This document shows positions 8,032 to 17,085 of a stretch of DNA of 64,000 nt, in pieces (position 1 is the first letter of the stretch; every line of letters starts with the position of its first letter). The stretch comes from Streptomyces sp. TRM68416 (GTDB lineage: Bacteria; Actinomycetota; Actinomycetes; Streptomycetales; Streptomycetaceae). A model generated the notes under the pieces. It did no database searches, had not been told where the DNA came from, and saw only the letters and a list, made by a program, of their open reading frames with translations. A program made the translations under genes and the position numbers. The stretch spans positions 124,001 through 188,000 of the forward strand of contig NZ_JACVWU010000019.1 in assembly GCF_014596915.1 (NCBI RefSeq), written 5' to 3'.

Positions 8032-9378
8032 TCAGCCCTTCTGCTCGTTCCACTCGGCCTGGGCCTCGTTCAGCTGCTCCGCCAACGTGTCGAGGAAGTC
8101 CTTCGCGCTCATCTTCCCGAGCAGCACCTTCTGGAAGTTCGGCTCGTTGTCCGCCTTCGAGATCGTGTTCCAGTCGGGCAGGTAGTAAGGAAGCTGGACG
8201 ACAGTCGTGGAACCGTCGTTCAACGCGGCCGCGGCCAGCTTCGTCGGCTCCGCCTCACCGATCCACGCGTCCTTCGCCGCCTCCGTGTGGGACGGAATCG
8301 CGCCCGCGGACTCGTTCCACTTGGAGTTCGACTCGTGCGAGGCGGCGAACTCGATGAACTTCCAGGCCGCTTCCTTGTTCTTGGAGCTCTTGAACAGGCC
8401 CAGGCCGTCGACCGGGTTGGACACCTGCACCCGCTTGCCGCCCGGACCGACCGGCTGCGGAATGCCCCGGAACTTCTCTGCGCCGAACGCCTTCACGTGG
8501 TCCTGGTAGGAGCCCAGGTTGTGGTTCAGCATGCCGATGGTGCCCGAGTCCCACTGGGCGACCATCTTGGTGAAGTCGTTGTTCAGGTCGGCGGCCGGGG
8601 TGACCTTCTTGTAGAGGGCGGCGTACTTCTCCAGCGCCTCCACGTTCTTCGGGTCGTTGACCGTGGTCTTCTCGCCGCTCGCGTCCCAGAAGGAGGTGAT
8701 GCCGGACTGTCCGTACATCGCGTCCAGGGCCTGCGCGATCGAGCCCGCGCCGCCGCGGATGGTGTAGCCGAACTCGTTCTTCTTGGCGTCGGTCAGCTTC
8801 TCGGCGGCCTGGTAGAAGGCCTCCCACGTGCTCGGTTCCTCGAGACCGGCCTTGTCGAACAGGTCGGTGCGGTAGTAGAGGACGCCGTTGTTGGCGGAGG
8901 TGGGGATCGAGTACATGTGGTCGGAGCCGCCGGCCACCTTCACCGACTCGACCATGTCCTCGTTGAGCTTGCCGTCCAGGGAGGACCCGGCGAGCCGCTC
9001 CTCCACGGGCTCCAGCGCGTCCTGCGCGGCGATCCCGGCGAGCATCGCCGCGCCGACCCCGCCGACGTCCGGCAGCCCGCCGCCCTGGATGGCGGTGTCG
9101 TACTTGGACTGCACCTCCGTGGAGGGGATGCCGACGTAGTCGACCTCGATGTCCGGGTTCGCCTTCTCGAAGTCGGCGATGATCTCCTTCCAGATGTCCG
9201 TGCGGACACCGCCGTTGTTGTCCCAGAAGACGATCTTTCCCGTGCCGGAGCCCTCGGCTCCGTTGCCCCCGCCACCGCCGCTGCCGTCGTCACCGCAGGC
9301 GGTGGCGGTCAGGGCGAGTACGGAGCCCAGGGCGACGGCTGTGGCAGCGCGCCTGCTTCTACGGATGCTGATCTTCAT
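8032..9378 (-). CDS. Sugar ABC transporter solute-binding lipoprotein (family 1)
   Basis: A 448-residue extracellular binding protein of the maltose/oligosaccharide type. The signal peptide ends in a lipobox (TATAC, Cys28), followed by a Gly/Ser-rich spacer, so it is tethered to the outside of the membrane. Typical features are IVFWDNNGG near the mature start and a conserved hinge around PVGPGGKRVQVSNPVDGLG. It should feed the two permeases at 15.2-17.0 kb; no ATPase gene is nearby, as usual for Streptomyces importers that share the MsiK ATPase. It lies among pectin enzymes, so the likely ligands are oligogalacturonides or rhamnogalacturonan fragments, but this is inference. Its leader contains five 14-bp tandem repeats. 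Confidence 0.9.
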   Translation of the reverse strand: MKISIRRSRRAATAVALGSVLALTATACGDDGSGGGGGNGAEGSGTGKIVFWDNNGGVRTDIWKEIIADFEKANPDIEVDYVGIPSTEVQSKYDTAIQGGGLPDVGGVGAAMLAGIAAQDALEPVEERLAGSSLDGKLNEDMVESVKVAGGSDHMYSIPTSANNGVLYYRTDLFDKAGLEEPSTWEAFYQAAEKLTDAKKNEFGYTIRGGAGSIAQALDAMYGQSGITSFWDASGEKTTVNDPKNVEALEKYAALYKKVTPAADLNNDFTKMVAQWDSGTIGMLNHNLGSYQDHVKAFGAEKFRGIPQPVGPGGKRVQVSNPVDGLGLFKSSKNKEAAWKFIEFAASHESNSKWNESAGAIPSHTEAAKDAWIGEAEPTKLAAAALNDGSTTVVQLPYYLPDWNTISKADNEPNFQKVLLGKMSAKDFLDTLAEQLNEAQAEWNEQKG

Positions 9379-9390
9379 CGGTCGGCTCTC

Positions 9391-9460
9391 TTCTTCTGGA
9401 TCAGTTCTTCCGGACCAGTTCTTCTGGACCAGTTCTTCCGGACCAGTTCTTCTGGATCAG
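9391..9460 (-). repeat. Five 14-bp tandem repeats in the leader of the binding-protein gene
   Basis: On the plus strand five uninterrupted 14-mers run TTCTTCTGGATCAG, TTCTTCCGGACCAG, TTCTTCTGGACCAG, TTCTTCCGGACCAG, TTCTTCTGGATCAG. The order of variants is mirror-like (A-B-C-B-A). In the mRNA each unit ends in purine-rich AGAAGAA or GGAAGAA, and the last unit abuts the ribosome site, 12 bases before the start codon at 9378. The middle unit holds the palindrome CTGGTCCAG. Confidence 0.95.
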
Positions 9461-9481
9461 GGGTGATAGGAAGTGGTGGGG

Positions 9482-11503
9482 TCAGTGGTGGCGGGCGTGC
9501 GGAGCCCAACCGTCCGCGCCCGCGAGGTAGTCGGCGACGGTGTACGACCGCGCCTCCTCGTCACTCATCTGCGGCCGGTCCGCGGTGACTTGGGCCCCCG
9601 GGCCGTAGGTGCGGTACTCGGTGAACCGCGCGTCCTTCCACGAGAAGCCGCTCATGTCGGTCCACGGCGAGGCCTTGACCGCGGCCGGCAGCTCGGTGTC
9701 GCGGATCAGCACCTGGGCGACGGCGTCCGGTTCACCGCCGGGGTGCCAGGGCCGGCCGAGGTGGAAGGACCCGGCCGGGGCGTCGCTGACCACCCTGGAG
9801 TCCGTGATCAGGAACCCGTAGGGGTTGCCCTTCCAGGTCGAGGCGGCGGTGATGTAACCGTTGTTGGTGGCGGAGCCCCGGCTGAGCGCCTTGATCACGG
9901 AGCGTTCGACGACGGTGGTCGCCCGTCCGTAGATGAAGTCGACATCGCCCTCGATGTACGAGTCGCGGATGTAGACCCGGCTGATGGTGGTCAGCTTGGG
10001 GCTGTCGGTCATCAGGGTGTCCTGGTTGCCCAGGAAGGCGGTGTTCTCGAAGACGATCCGGTCGCCGGTCGTCTTCATCGCCAGCGCCTGCTCGCCGTTC
10101 AGTTCGTGCGCGGCCTCGTCGAAGTCGTTGCTGAAAGTGAGGTTCCGCGCCGTGACGTCATTGGCGGCGATCCGTACGGTCGCGCTCCCGGTGGAGCCGC
10201 CGTACTCGGCGGGCGTGTCGTAGACGATGACGGTGTCGGACCGATCTTGTCCAGTCCCCTGCAGCAGGATGTTCGGCTTCGTCGCGGGGACGAAGACCTT
10301 CGCTCGGTACGTCCCGGGCGCGACGGCGACGGTCACCGGCACGGTGTTGCCGTTGGGCACGGCGTCCACGGCGGCCTGCACGGTCGGGTAGTCGGCGGGG
10401 ACGTGCAGCACCGTGCCGATCCGCCGTTGCGGCCCGGAGAAACGCTGCACGAGCGCGGGCACGGCGGCGGCCGGGTCGATCCGGTAGTCGTAGAACTCCC
10501 GTGGCTCGAAGGCGTCGCCCCACGTGTCGTGGCGGCCCGTGGTGTTCCGCAGGATCGACCCGCGCTGCACCAACTCGGCGGTGGCGTCCGCCTGATGGGG
10601 GTGCTGGACACCGTCGTAGTAGCTGTTCTCGATGACCATCTTCGTCCGGCCGCGCGCCCAACTGCCGTACGTCCACACGGGGTCGCCGTCGGTGACCTGG
10701 TTCGAGAAGTAGTTGTTGTACAGGTGCGCGTAGGCGCAGTTGTCGGCCGAGGGGTTGCGCTGTTTCGTCCCGGAGAACCAGTTGTGGTCGATGGTGATCT
10801 GGGTCTCGGCGTTATCCGTCCAGCCGATGCCGAGCGCCTTGTTGTGGTGGGTGAACCGGTTGTAGGAGACGGTGACGTACCGGCTGTCCTTGCGGATGTC
10901 GAGCAGTCCGTCGCCCATGTGCGTGAAGCGGTTGTGGTCGATCCAGACGTGGTCGACCGCGTCCATCTGGATGGCGTCGAAGTCCGTGGTCTTGCCGTCC
11001 CAGTCGCCCTCGACATAGCTGTCGCGGATCGTCAGGTTGCGGATGATGACGTTGCTCGTACCGGGTTTGAGGTGGAGTTCGCCGTGGACGATCTCGCCGG
11101 TGTCGCCGACGCCGATGATCGTCTTGTCCGAGCCGACCACGATGTCCGAGCCGAACGGCTCGACGTCGATCGACCCCGACACGCGGATGACGTACGGCTC
11201 CGGCGCCGCCGCGTACCTGGCCAGCGAGGCCTGGTCGGTGACCGTGACGACCTTGCCCCCGGCGCCGCCGGTGGTGCCGCCGGCGAGGGAGGCGAAGCCG
11301 TGGGGGCGGCTGGAGAAGCGGTCGGCGGCTGGGGCGGTGCCGGGTCGCGCGGCGTCGGCGGGTGCGGTGCCGGGTCGCGCGGCGTCGGCGGGTGCGGCGG
11401 CGGCCTCCCCGGCCGAGCCCAGGCACAGGGCCGTGACCAGGCCGACCACGGCGGCCAGGGCTCTGCCCGCGCCGGGCAAGCGCTTGCTACGGAAGTGCTT
11501 CAT
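9482..11503 (-). CDS. Secreted pectate lyase-pectin methylesterase fusion (PL1-CE8)
   Basis: A 673-residue bifunctional secreted enzyme. After a signal peptide (1-37) and an Ala/Pro linker with a perfect 10-residue duplication (PADAARPGTA), a PL1 beta-helix follows (~65-350) with VWIDH (186-190) and KQRNPSADN (248-256). A CE8 domain (~365-665) follows with EQALAMKTTGD (471-481), GNQDTLMTD (492-500) and VDFIYG (521-526). One protein can thus demethylate pectin and cleave the product. In the lyase half the usual RxPxxR motif is reduced to RNPSADN, with the second arginine missing. The start ATG 11503 has GGGAG five bases upstream; a TTG four codons earlier is less likely. It follows the GH43 gene by 33 bases. 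Confidence 0.92.
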   Translation of the reverse strand: MKHFRSKRLPGAGRALAAVVGLVTALCLGSAGEAAAAPADAARPGTAPADAARPGTAPAADRFSSRPHGFASLAGGTTGGAGGKVVTVTDQASLARYAAAPEPYVIRVSGSIDVEPFGSDIVVGSDKTIIGVGDTGEIVHGELHLKPGTSNVIIRNLTIRDSYVEGDWDGKTTDFDAIQMDAVDHVWIDHNRFTHMGDGLLDIRKDSRYVTVSYNRFTHHNKALGIGWTDNAETQITIDHNWFSGTKQRNPSADNCAYAHLYNNYFSNQVTDGDPVWTYGSWARGRTKMVIENSYYDGVQHPHQADATAELVQRGSILRNTTGRHDTWGDAFEPREFYDYRIDPAAAVPALVQRFSGPQRRIGTVLHVPADYPTVQAAVDAVPNGNTVPVTVAVAPGTYRAKVFVPATKPNILLQGTGQDRSDTVIVYDTPAEYGGSTGSATVRIAANDVTARNLTFSNDFDEAAHELNGEQALAMKTTGDRIVFENTAFLGNQDTLMTDSPKLTTISRVYIRDSYIEGDVDFIYGRATTVVERSVIKALSRGSATNNGYITAASTWKGNPYGFLITDSRVVSDAPAGSFHLGRPWHPGGEPDAVAQVLIRDTELPAAVKASPWTDMSGFSWKDARFTEYRTYGPGAQVTADRPQMSDEEARSYTVADYLAGADGWAPHARHH
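11341..11398 (-). repeat. 30-bp tandem duplication inside the fusion enzyme gene
   Basis: Two adjacent 30-bp units (11341-11370 and 11371-11400) are identical over 28 bp and encode the duplicated linker PADAARPGTA after the signal peptide. The identity at every third position indicates a recent duplication. Confidence 0.9.
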
Positions 11504-11536
11504 TGCGGCTCCCAACAGGCGTACGGATCAAGTGAG

Positions 11537-13075
11537 TTACAGAGGGCTGACCCTGAAGTGCGTGAAGGTGGCGGCGCCGGTGCGTCCCTGACCGGCGGGC
11601 GCGAGGGCGAACAGGCCGAGCAGGGCGCCGACCCAGCGCCAGGGGGTGGCGGCGAAGACCTGGCCGGAGGGCTGGCGGCCGTCGCCGGTGTCGTAGGAGA
11701 AGCGGCAGCGGGCGCCCGTGCCGATCTCTATGCGCAGCCGTGCCGTGCCCTCGGGGGCGAGCCGGGGACGGTCGGCGTCCCGCTCCCCGTCCGCCACAGC
11801 CTCCGCGAACCGGTGCACGAGGTGGACCGAGCCGTCCGCCCCGCGCTGGAGGCCGATCCAGCAGAACGCGTCCCCGAGCACCGCGAGCCCGGCCCGCGCC
11901 CCCGGTTCGTCGCTGTCCAGCCGCAGTTCGACCTCGACCGCCGAGGGGGTGCCGGGCAGCCGCTGGGTGAGCACGTTCGGCAGCTTGCGCAGGTCGTGCG
12001 CGTCGGCCGAGCGGACGCAGGTCAGCCGCAGGCCGTCCGCGGAGTGCTGGGTCGCCCAGCCGTCGCGGGGGTTGGCGGTCCACTGCCACTGCCGACCGAA
12101 CCGTCCGCCGGGGAAGTCGTCGTCGGTGGCGGGCGCGGCGGGCGGCTGCGGCGGCAGATCGGGGGTGCGGTGTACGGCGACGGGGGCGCCGTCGTCCCCG
12201 ATCACGGGCCAGCCTCCCCCACTGTCGGCTTCGCTCGACCGGGAGGTGCCCCCATCGCTCCAGCGCATCGGCTGGAGGTGGACGACCCTGCCGTAGGCGC
12301 CGCGCTGCTGGAAGTGCAGGAACCAGTCCTCGCCGGACGGAGTGCGCACCCAGCCGCCCTGGTGCGGGCCGTTGACATCGGTGTCCTTCTGCTCAAGGAC
12401 GACCTTCTCCTCGTAGGGCCCGAAGAACCCGCGGGAGCGGAAGGCACCCTGCCAGCCGGTCGCCACTCCGCCGGCGGGGGCCAGGATCCAGTACCAGCCG
12501 TCGTGCCGGTAGAGCTTGGGGCCCTCCAGGGTGAACCAGCCGGGGATGCGGTCGCCGTCGACGATCACCTGGCCCTCGTCGAGGAGTTCGGTGCCGTCGG
12601 GGTTCATCCGGTGGCCGGTGAGGCGGTTCTTGATGCCGGAGCGGGACTTCGCCCAGGCGTGCACCAGGTAGGCCTCGCCGGTCTCCTCGTCCCACAGGGG
12701 ACAGGGGTCGATCAGGCCCCGGCCGGCCTTCAGCAGGTGCGGACGGGTCCACGGGCCGCGGATCTCGGGGGCGTTGACCTGGTGGATGCCCCGGTCGGGG
12801 TCGCCCCAGAAGATCCAGAAGCGGTCGTCGTGGTGGCGCAGGGACGGGGCCCACACGCCGCAGTCGTGGCGCGGGGTGCGGAACTCGGCGGCGGGCTCCA
12901 GGCGTTCGAGGGCGTGGCCGACCAGGGTCCAGTTGACCAGGTCCCGGGAGTGCAGCAGGGGCAGTCCTGGCACCCGGCCGAAGCTGGAGGCGGTCAGGTA
13001 GAAGTCGTCGCCGACGCGGACGACGTCCGGGTCGGACCAGTCGGCGTTCAGGACGGGGTTGGCGTAGGTGGTCAC
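11537..13075 (-). CDS. Glycoside hydrolase family 43, beta-xylosidase / arabinofuranosidase type
   Basis: A 512-residue GH43 enzyme without a signal peptide, so probably cytoplasmic. The N-terminal propeller (1-300) carries WSDPDVVRV (Asp15, general base), LIDPCPLW (pKa modulator) and LEGPKL (Glu, acid). The C-terminal part (~315-510) is a concanavalin-like beta-sandwich of the kind that closes the active site of GH43 beta-xylosidases. It would trim imported xylo- or arabino-oligosaccharides, or related pectin side-chain fragments, to monosaccharides. It overlaps the upstream DUF6807 gene as ATGA, which places it inside the transporter operon. Confidence 0.88.
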   Translation of the reverse strand: MTTYANPVLNADWSDPDVVRVGDDFYLTASSFGRVPGLPLLHSRDLVNWTLVGHALERLEPAAEFRTPRHDCGVWAPSLRHHDDRFWIFWGDPDRGIHQVNAPEIRGPWTRPHLLKAGRGLIDPCPLWDEETGEAYLVHAWAKSRSGIKNRLTGHRMNPDGTELLDEGQVIVDGDRIPGWFTLEGPKLYRHDGWYWILAPAGGVATGWQGAFRSRGFFGPYEEKVVLEQKDTDVNGPHQGGWVRTPSGEDWFLHFQQRGAYGRVVHLQPMRWSDGGTSRSSEADSGGGWPVIGDDGAPVAVHRTPDLPPQPPAAPATDDDFPGGRFGRQWQWTANPRDGWATQHSADGLRLTCVRSADAHDLRKLPNVLTQRLPGTPSAVEVELRLDSDEPGARAGLAVLGDAFCWIGLQRGADGSVHLVHRFAEAVADGERDADRPRLAPEGTARLRIEIGTGARCRFSYDTGDGRQPSGQVFAATPWRWVGALLGLFALAPAGQGRTGAATFTHFRVSPL

Positions 13076-13932
13076 GGGCTCACCGCCTTGCGGACCAGGG
13101 CGGCGGCCGCGTCCCGGTCGAGCCGGCCGTCGGCGACGACGGTGACGATCCGCCGTTCGAGCGTGTCGCCGGACGGGATCGGCAGCCGCTCGGTGTGCGC
13201 CAACGACGAGCCCACGCCCGGGTATTCGGCGGTGCGCACGAACCAGGGGTCCCGGCGGGTCCGTTCGGTGGCCCCGGCGAACACCAGCGTCCAGGTGGCG
13301 CCGGCCAGCGCGAGCCAGTCGGCGCGCCTGCCGTGCACCCGCGACTCGCCCTCGCCGTCGGCGTCGGCGTCGGCGGAGAACACCTCCGGCGCCGCCTCCT
13401 CCTTGCGGGCCCGCCAGAAGAAGCCGCCGTAGGCGGCGCCGGGGCGCCCGTTGGTGGCCGGGCTGCCGATGGACAGCGGGCCGGAGGTGACGTTGGTGAG
13501 CGAGAAGGCGAAGTCCAACGCCCAGGCGGTGTCGGTCAGTTCGGTGACCTTCACGGTCCGGCGCTCGTGCAGCAGCTCCGCGCCCGCGGCCATCCAGCGC
13601 AGCTCCTCCACGAACCCGCCGGGGTCGCGCAGCGGGAAGCCTGCGTGGCGCTGGGCGCCGTGGTTGGCCAGCTCGGTGGGGCCCCGGTCGCGGACGAAGG
13701 TGCGCCCGCCCCAGAAGTTGTGCCCCTCGACGTCGGGGACGGCGACACCGACGCCGAGGTGGTGTGCGTGGTCGGCGGGGCTCAGCTCGGTGACCGCCGT
13801 GCCGGCCAGGGTGGTGACGGGGTGCAGGTAGGGGCGGGGGGAGAGCCGGTCCGGCAGTGCGGGGCGGGTGACGTACCGGGCGACCGGGCGGCCCGCGACC
13901 TTCAGGACCGGGGCCTCGTGGGCCGTCATCAT
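13072..13932 (-). CDS. DUF6807 (PmoA-like) family protein
   Basis: A 286-residue cytoplasmic protein of the DUF6807 family, once labelled PmoA-like. Diagnostic are PYLHPVTTLAG, DHAHHLGVGVAVPDV with a His-rich pair, HNFWGGRTFVRDRG and NGRPGAAYGGFFWRA. No enzyme activity is established for the family; it is frequent next to Gfo/Idh/MocA oxidoreductases and sugar ABC importers, exactly as here. The start ATG at 13932 has AGAGG seven bases upstream and overlaps the stop of the oxidoreductase gene, indicating tight coupling. A role in handling an oxidised or lactone sugar intermediate is a guess from context. Confidence 0.8.
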   Translation of the reverse strand: MMTAHEAPVLKVAGRPVARYVTRPALPDRLSPRPYLHPVTTLAGTAVTELSPADHAHHLGVGVAVPDVEGHNFWGGRTFVRDRGPTELANHGAQRHAGFPLRDPGGFVEELRWMAAGAELLHERRTVKVTELTDTAWALDFAFSLTNVTSGPLSIGSPATNGRPGAAYGGFFWRARKEEAAPEVFSADADADGEGESRVHGRRADWLALAGATWTLVFAGATERTRRDPWFVRTAEYPGVGSSLAHTERLPIPSGDTLERRIVTVVADGRLDRDAAAALVRKAVSP

Positions 13933-15083
13933 GTGCTCACCTCTTTCCGGGGAGCGCTCGGGAGCGCCCAGGGGGCGCCCAGCTCGGAGTAGAGGGCGAG
14001 GGTGTCGGCGGCGGCCGCGACCAGGGCGTCGACGCCGGGCACCACCCGGCGCTGTTCGTCGGGCAGCAGGTGCCAGGAACCGGCGGGCAGCGGGGTGGGG
14101 TCGGGGGCCAGCCGGATCGCCTCGACGACCTTCATGAAGGCACCGGTCTCCTCCGGTGCGGCCAGCAGGCGGGTGCCGTCGGTGAGGTGGGCGACGAGGT
14201 TCTCCAGCAGGTCGGTACGGCCGTACTCGTGCTCCTCGGGGCCGTGGTCGGCGCGCTGCAGCAGCACGCGGTCCTGCCGGTACCAGAAGGTGATCCGGCC
14301 GCGGCTGCCGTGCACCACGACGTACGGCTCGTCCGGCTCCTCGGCGCACAGGGTGGCGGCGACCGTGACGGGGTGGCCCTGCGCGGTGGAGACGCGCACG
14401 CAGGAGGTGTCGTCGGACTCGATGTCGTTGGCGCGCAGCAGCTCGGTCTCGACCTCGGTGACGTCCTCGGCGCGCGTCGAGCCGCCGAGGGCGAGGGCGG
14501 TGGCGACGGCGTGCGCGAGCGGGTTGGTGAGCGCGCCGTCGATCACGTCGACGCCGTTCAGCCGGCGCCTGCCCGCCCAGGGTGCCCGCCGGTAGTAGGC
14601 CTCGGCGCGCGCCCAGGCGCCGGCGCCGCCGATCCCGACGACCTCGCCGATCGTGCCCTCGGCCATCAGTGTGCGGATCGCGGGCAGTGCGTGCGAGCCG
14701 AGGGACTGGAAGCCGATCTGGCAGGCGACCCCGGCCGCGGCGACCCCGTCGGCCATCCGCCGGAACTCGGCGTAGGACGGCGCGGGCGGCTTCTCCAGCA
14801 GCAGGTGCACTCCCCTGGCGGCGGCCGTCAGGGCGAGGTCGGTGTGGGTCGGGATCGGCGTGCAGATCACCGCGACCCGGGCGCCGGTGGCGTCGAGCAG
14901 GGCGCCGAGGTCCGCGGACTGCTCGGGCGTGCCGAGGCCGTCGGGCAGTTCGGCGGCGGTGAGCGGGGTGAGCTCGCAGATGCCGGCCAGCCGGACGACT
15001 CCCTTGTCCTGGAGGCGGCGGATGTTGTCCAGGTGCCAGCGGCCGTGGCCGCGCGCGCCCGCGAGCACGAGGGGTACGGTCAT
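13929..15083 (-). CDS. Gfo/Idh/MocA family sugar oxidoreductase
   Basis: A 384-residue NAD(P)-dependent oxidoreductase. The N-terminal Rossmann part begins VPLVLAGARGHGRWH (a GxGxxG variant) and contains the family signature LLLEKPPAPSYAEF (around residue 100). The C-terminal beta-sheet domain supplies the substrate site. Members oxidise sugars, inositols or sugar acids. It is coupled by ATGA to the DUF6807 gene and lies 70 bases after the ABC permease gene, so it likely acts on the imported sugar. The exact substrate cannot be read; a galacturonate, arabinose or rhamnose derivative is plausible in this pectin locus. Confidence 0.85.
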   Translation of the reverse strand: MTVPLVLAGARGHGRWHLDNIRRLQDKGVVRLAGICELTPLTAAELPDGLGTPEQSADLGALLDATGARVAVICTPIPTHTDLALTAAARGVHLLLEKPPAPSYAEFRRMADGVAAAGVACQIGFQSLGSHALPAIRTLMAEGTIGEVVGIGGAGAWARAEAYYRRAPWAGRRRLNGVDVIDGALTNPLAHAVATALALGGSTRAEDVTEVETELLRANDIESDDTSCVRVSTAQGHPVTVAATLCAEEPDEPYVVVHGSRGRITFWYRQDRVLLQRADHGPEEHEYGRTDLLENLVAHLTDGTRLLAAPEETGAFMKVVEAIRLAPDPTPLPAGSWHLLPDEQRRVVPGVDALVAAAADTLALYSELGAPWALPSAPRKEVST

Positions 15084-15153
15084 GGGATCCTCCCTGGCTC
15101 GCTGCCGGAGTTGTCATGGTTGTGGATCGCCGGCACGAGGAGTCGGAGCTTCC

Positions 15154-16047
15154 TCATCCCTTCACCGCCCCGGCGCTGAAGCCCGTGATCAGCCACTTCT
15201 GGATGAAGGCGAAGACGACGACCACGGGTACGGCCGCGATGATGCCGCCCGCGGCGAGCGCGCCGAGGTCGACGCTGTCCGCGCTCATCAGGGTGTTGAG
15301 ACCGACGGGGATGGTCTGCTTCTCCTGGTTGTTCAGGAACATCAGGGCGAACAGGAAGTGGTTCCAGGAGTGGACGAAGGCGAAGGAGCCGACGGCGATC
15401 AACCCCGGCCGCAGCAGCGGGAGGACGACGATGCGGAAGGCGGTGAACCGTCCGCAGCCGTCGACCCAGGCGGCCTCCTCCAGGGAGTAGGGCACGTTCT
15501 TGATGAAGTTGCTGAGCAGGATGATCGACAGCGGTAGCTGGAAGACGGTCTCCGCGAGGATGACGCTGCCCAGCGAGTTGATCATCCGGAGTTCGGCGAA
15601 GATCTCGAACAGCGGCACCAGCAGCAGCGCGCCCGGCACGAACTGGGAGCAGAGCAGCCCCAGCATGAACGCCTTCTTGATCCTGAAGTCGAAGCGGGCG
15701 AGGGCGTAGCCGCCGGCCAGGGCGACCACCGTCGTCATGACCAGGGTGGCCACGCCGACGAGGACGCTGTTCTGGAAGTAGGTGCCGAAGCTCCGCTCGT
15801 TCCACACCTTCTCGAAGTGGTCCCCGGTCATCGGCCAGGGCACGAGCGAGGTGGAGCCGGCCGGGCGGAGCGCGAAGAGCAGGATCCAGTAGAACGGGAT
15901 CAGGGTGAAGAGCAGGTAGATGCCGAGCGGCAGGTAGATCTGCCAGCGCGGGACCTCGTCCCAGGCACGGTGCCCGGTCTTCGGGGCCGAGGGCGGCGGG
16001 GTCTTCCGGGCGGCGGGCACGAGAGGGGTGGCTTCCTTGATGCTCAC
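15154..16047 (-). CDS. Sugar ABC transporter permease (MalG type)
   Basis: A 297-residue inner-membrane permease with six predicted helices. The cytoplasmic EAA loop (EEAAWVDGCGRFTAFRIVVLPLL) that docks the ATPase is present at about residues 195-217. The N-terminus is a long Pro-rich tail before the first helix (~residue 30). It forms a heterodimer with the permease encoded just upstream, whose stop overlaps this start as ATGA, and takes substrate from the lipoprotein encoded at 8.0-9.4 kb. The ATPase must come from elsewhere (MsiK type in Streptomyces). Confidence 0.92.
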   Translation of the reverse strand: MSIKEATPLVPAARKTPPPSAPKTGHRAWDEVPRWQIYLPLGIYLLFTLIPFYWILLFALRPAGSTSLVPWPMTGDHFEKVWNERSFGTYFQNSVLVGVATLVMTTVVALAGGYALARFDFRIKKAFMLGLLCSQFVPGALLLVPLFEIFAELRMINSLGSVILAETVFQLPLSIILLSNFIKNVPYSLEEAAWVDGCGRFTAFRIVVLPLLRPGLIAVGSFAFVHSWNHFLFALMFLNNQEKQTIPVGLNTLMSADSVDLGALAAGGIIAAVPVVVVFAFIQKWLITGFSAGAVKG

Positions 16048-16979
16048 TTGCTGTCACCTCCGAACTTGCTCAGCCGCAGATAGACCATCGAGCAGAAGAG
16101 CAGGATCACGAACGCGACGGTGGTCAGTGCCGACGCATAGCCGAAGTTGTGGGCGTCGACGCTGGTGTTGGCGATGTACAGCGGGAGTGTCGTCGTCTCG
16201 CCCGCGGGTCCGCCGCCGGTGAGGGTGTAGAGCAGGTCGACGTTGTTGAACTCCCACACCGCGCGCAGCAGCGTGGACAGGATGATGGCGTCCTTCAGAT
16301 GGGGCAGCGTGATGTGCCAGAACTGCTTGATCCTGCTGGCCCCGTCGACCTCGGCGGCCTCGTACAGGTCCTTGGAGACGGACTGGAGGTCGGCGAGGAT
16401 GAGGATCGCGAAGAAGGGGACACCGCGCCACAGGTCGGCGACGATCGCCGCCGGGAACACGGTGGAGGGATCCGACAGCCAGCTGGTGCCGTAGGAGCCG
16501 ATGCCCAGGTCCGCGAGGTAACGGGTGATGCCCGTCTGGGAGTTGTAGAGCAGCACCCAGATCGCGGAGGTGAGCACGCCGGAGACGGCCCACGGGGAGA
16601 AGACCAGGGCGCGGCCGAGGGCACGGCCGGCGAAGGTCTGGTTGACGATGAGGGCCAGCGCGAGCCCGAACAGCAGCTGGAGCCCGACCTCGACGAAGAC
16701 CCACTTGGCGCTGAAGACCAGCGTGTCCCAGAACAGCGGGTCCTCGGTGAAGGCGTGGACGAAGTTGTCGAAGCCCGCGTAGCCGTTCCGCCACGGCTTG
16801 GTGGGGTTGTAGTCCTGCAGGCTGTAGTAGAAGACGCTGATGACCGGGTAGGCGATGAAACCCACCATGAGCAGGGCGGCGGGAGCGATCAGCAGGTACG
16901 GGAGCCTGCGGGGTGTGGCGGAGGTACGGCGCCGCCTCGGTGGCGCGGGCGGTTTCGCCACGGCTGCGGCTCGGGCCAT
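16044..16979 (-). CDS. Sugar ABC transporter permease (MalF type)
   Basis: A 311-residue membrane permease with about six helices and the EAA loop YEAAEVDGASRIKQFWHITLPHL near residues 215-237. The first helix starts after a basic, Pro-rich N-terminus. Start ATG 16979 has GGAG seven bases upstream; a longer in-frame reading upstream is the dehydratase gene's complement and is not real. It lies 106 bases after the dehydratase gene, so transcription from the GntR promoter may continue through it, or a second promoter may sit in the gap. Confidence 0.92.
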   Translation of the reverse strand: MARAAAVAKPPAPPRRRRTSATPRRLPYLLIAPAALLMVGFIAYPVISVFYYSLQDYNPTKPWRNGYAGFDNFVHAFTEDPLFWDTLVFSAKWVFVEVGLQLLFGLALALIVNQTFAGRALGRALVFSPWAVSGVLTSAIWVLLYNSQTGITRYLADLGIGSYGTSWLSDPSTVFPAAIVADLWRGVPFFAILILADLQSVSKDLYEAAEVDGASRIKQFWHITLPHLKDAIILSTLLRAVWEFNNVDLLYTLTGGGPAGETTTLPLYIANTSVDAHNFGYASALTTVAFVILLFCSMVYLRLSKFGGDSK

Positions 16980-17085
16980 GACTGTTCTCCGTTCTTGTGC
17001 GTTTCTCGTGCGGCCTCGTACGGGTGAAGCGTTTGCCGGTTGTTGTTCGGTATCTCGGCCATGAAGCGGGGCGGCCGAGCGTCGT

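Noticed and set aside
9391..9460. CRISPR array
   Set aside because: The 14-bp units are directly adjacent without spacers, and no cas genes are present.
9473..13432. A 1319-codon plus-strand frame opposite the GH43 and pectinase genes
   Set aside because: It lies opposite well-supported enzymes, lacks domains and is a by-product of GC-rich third positions on the real strand.
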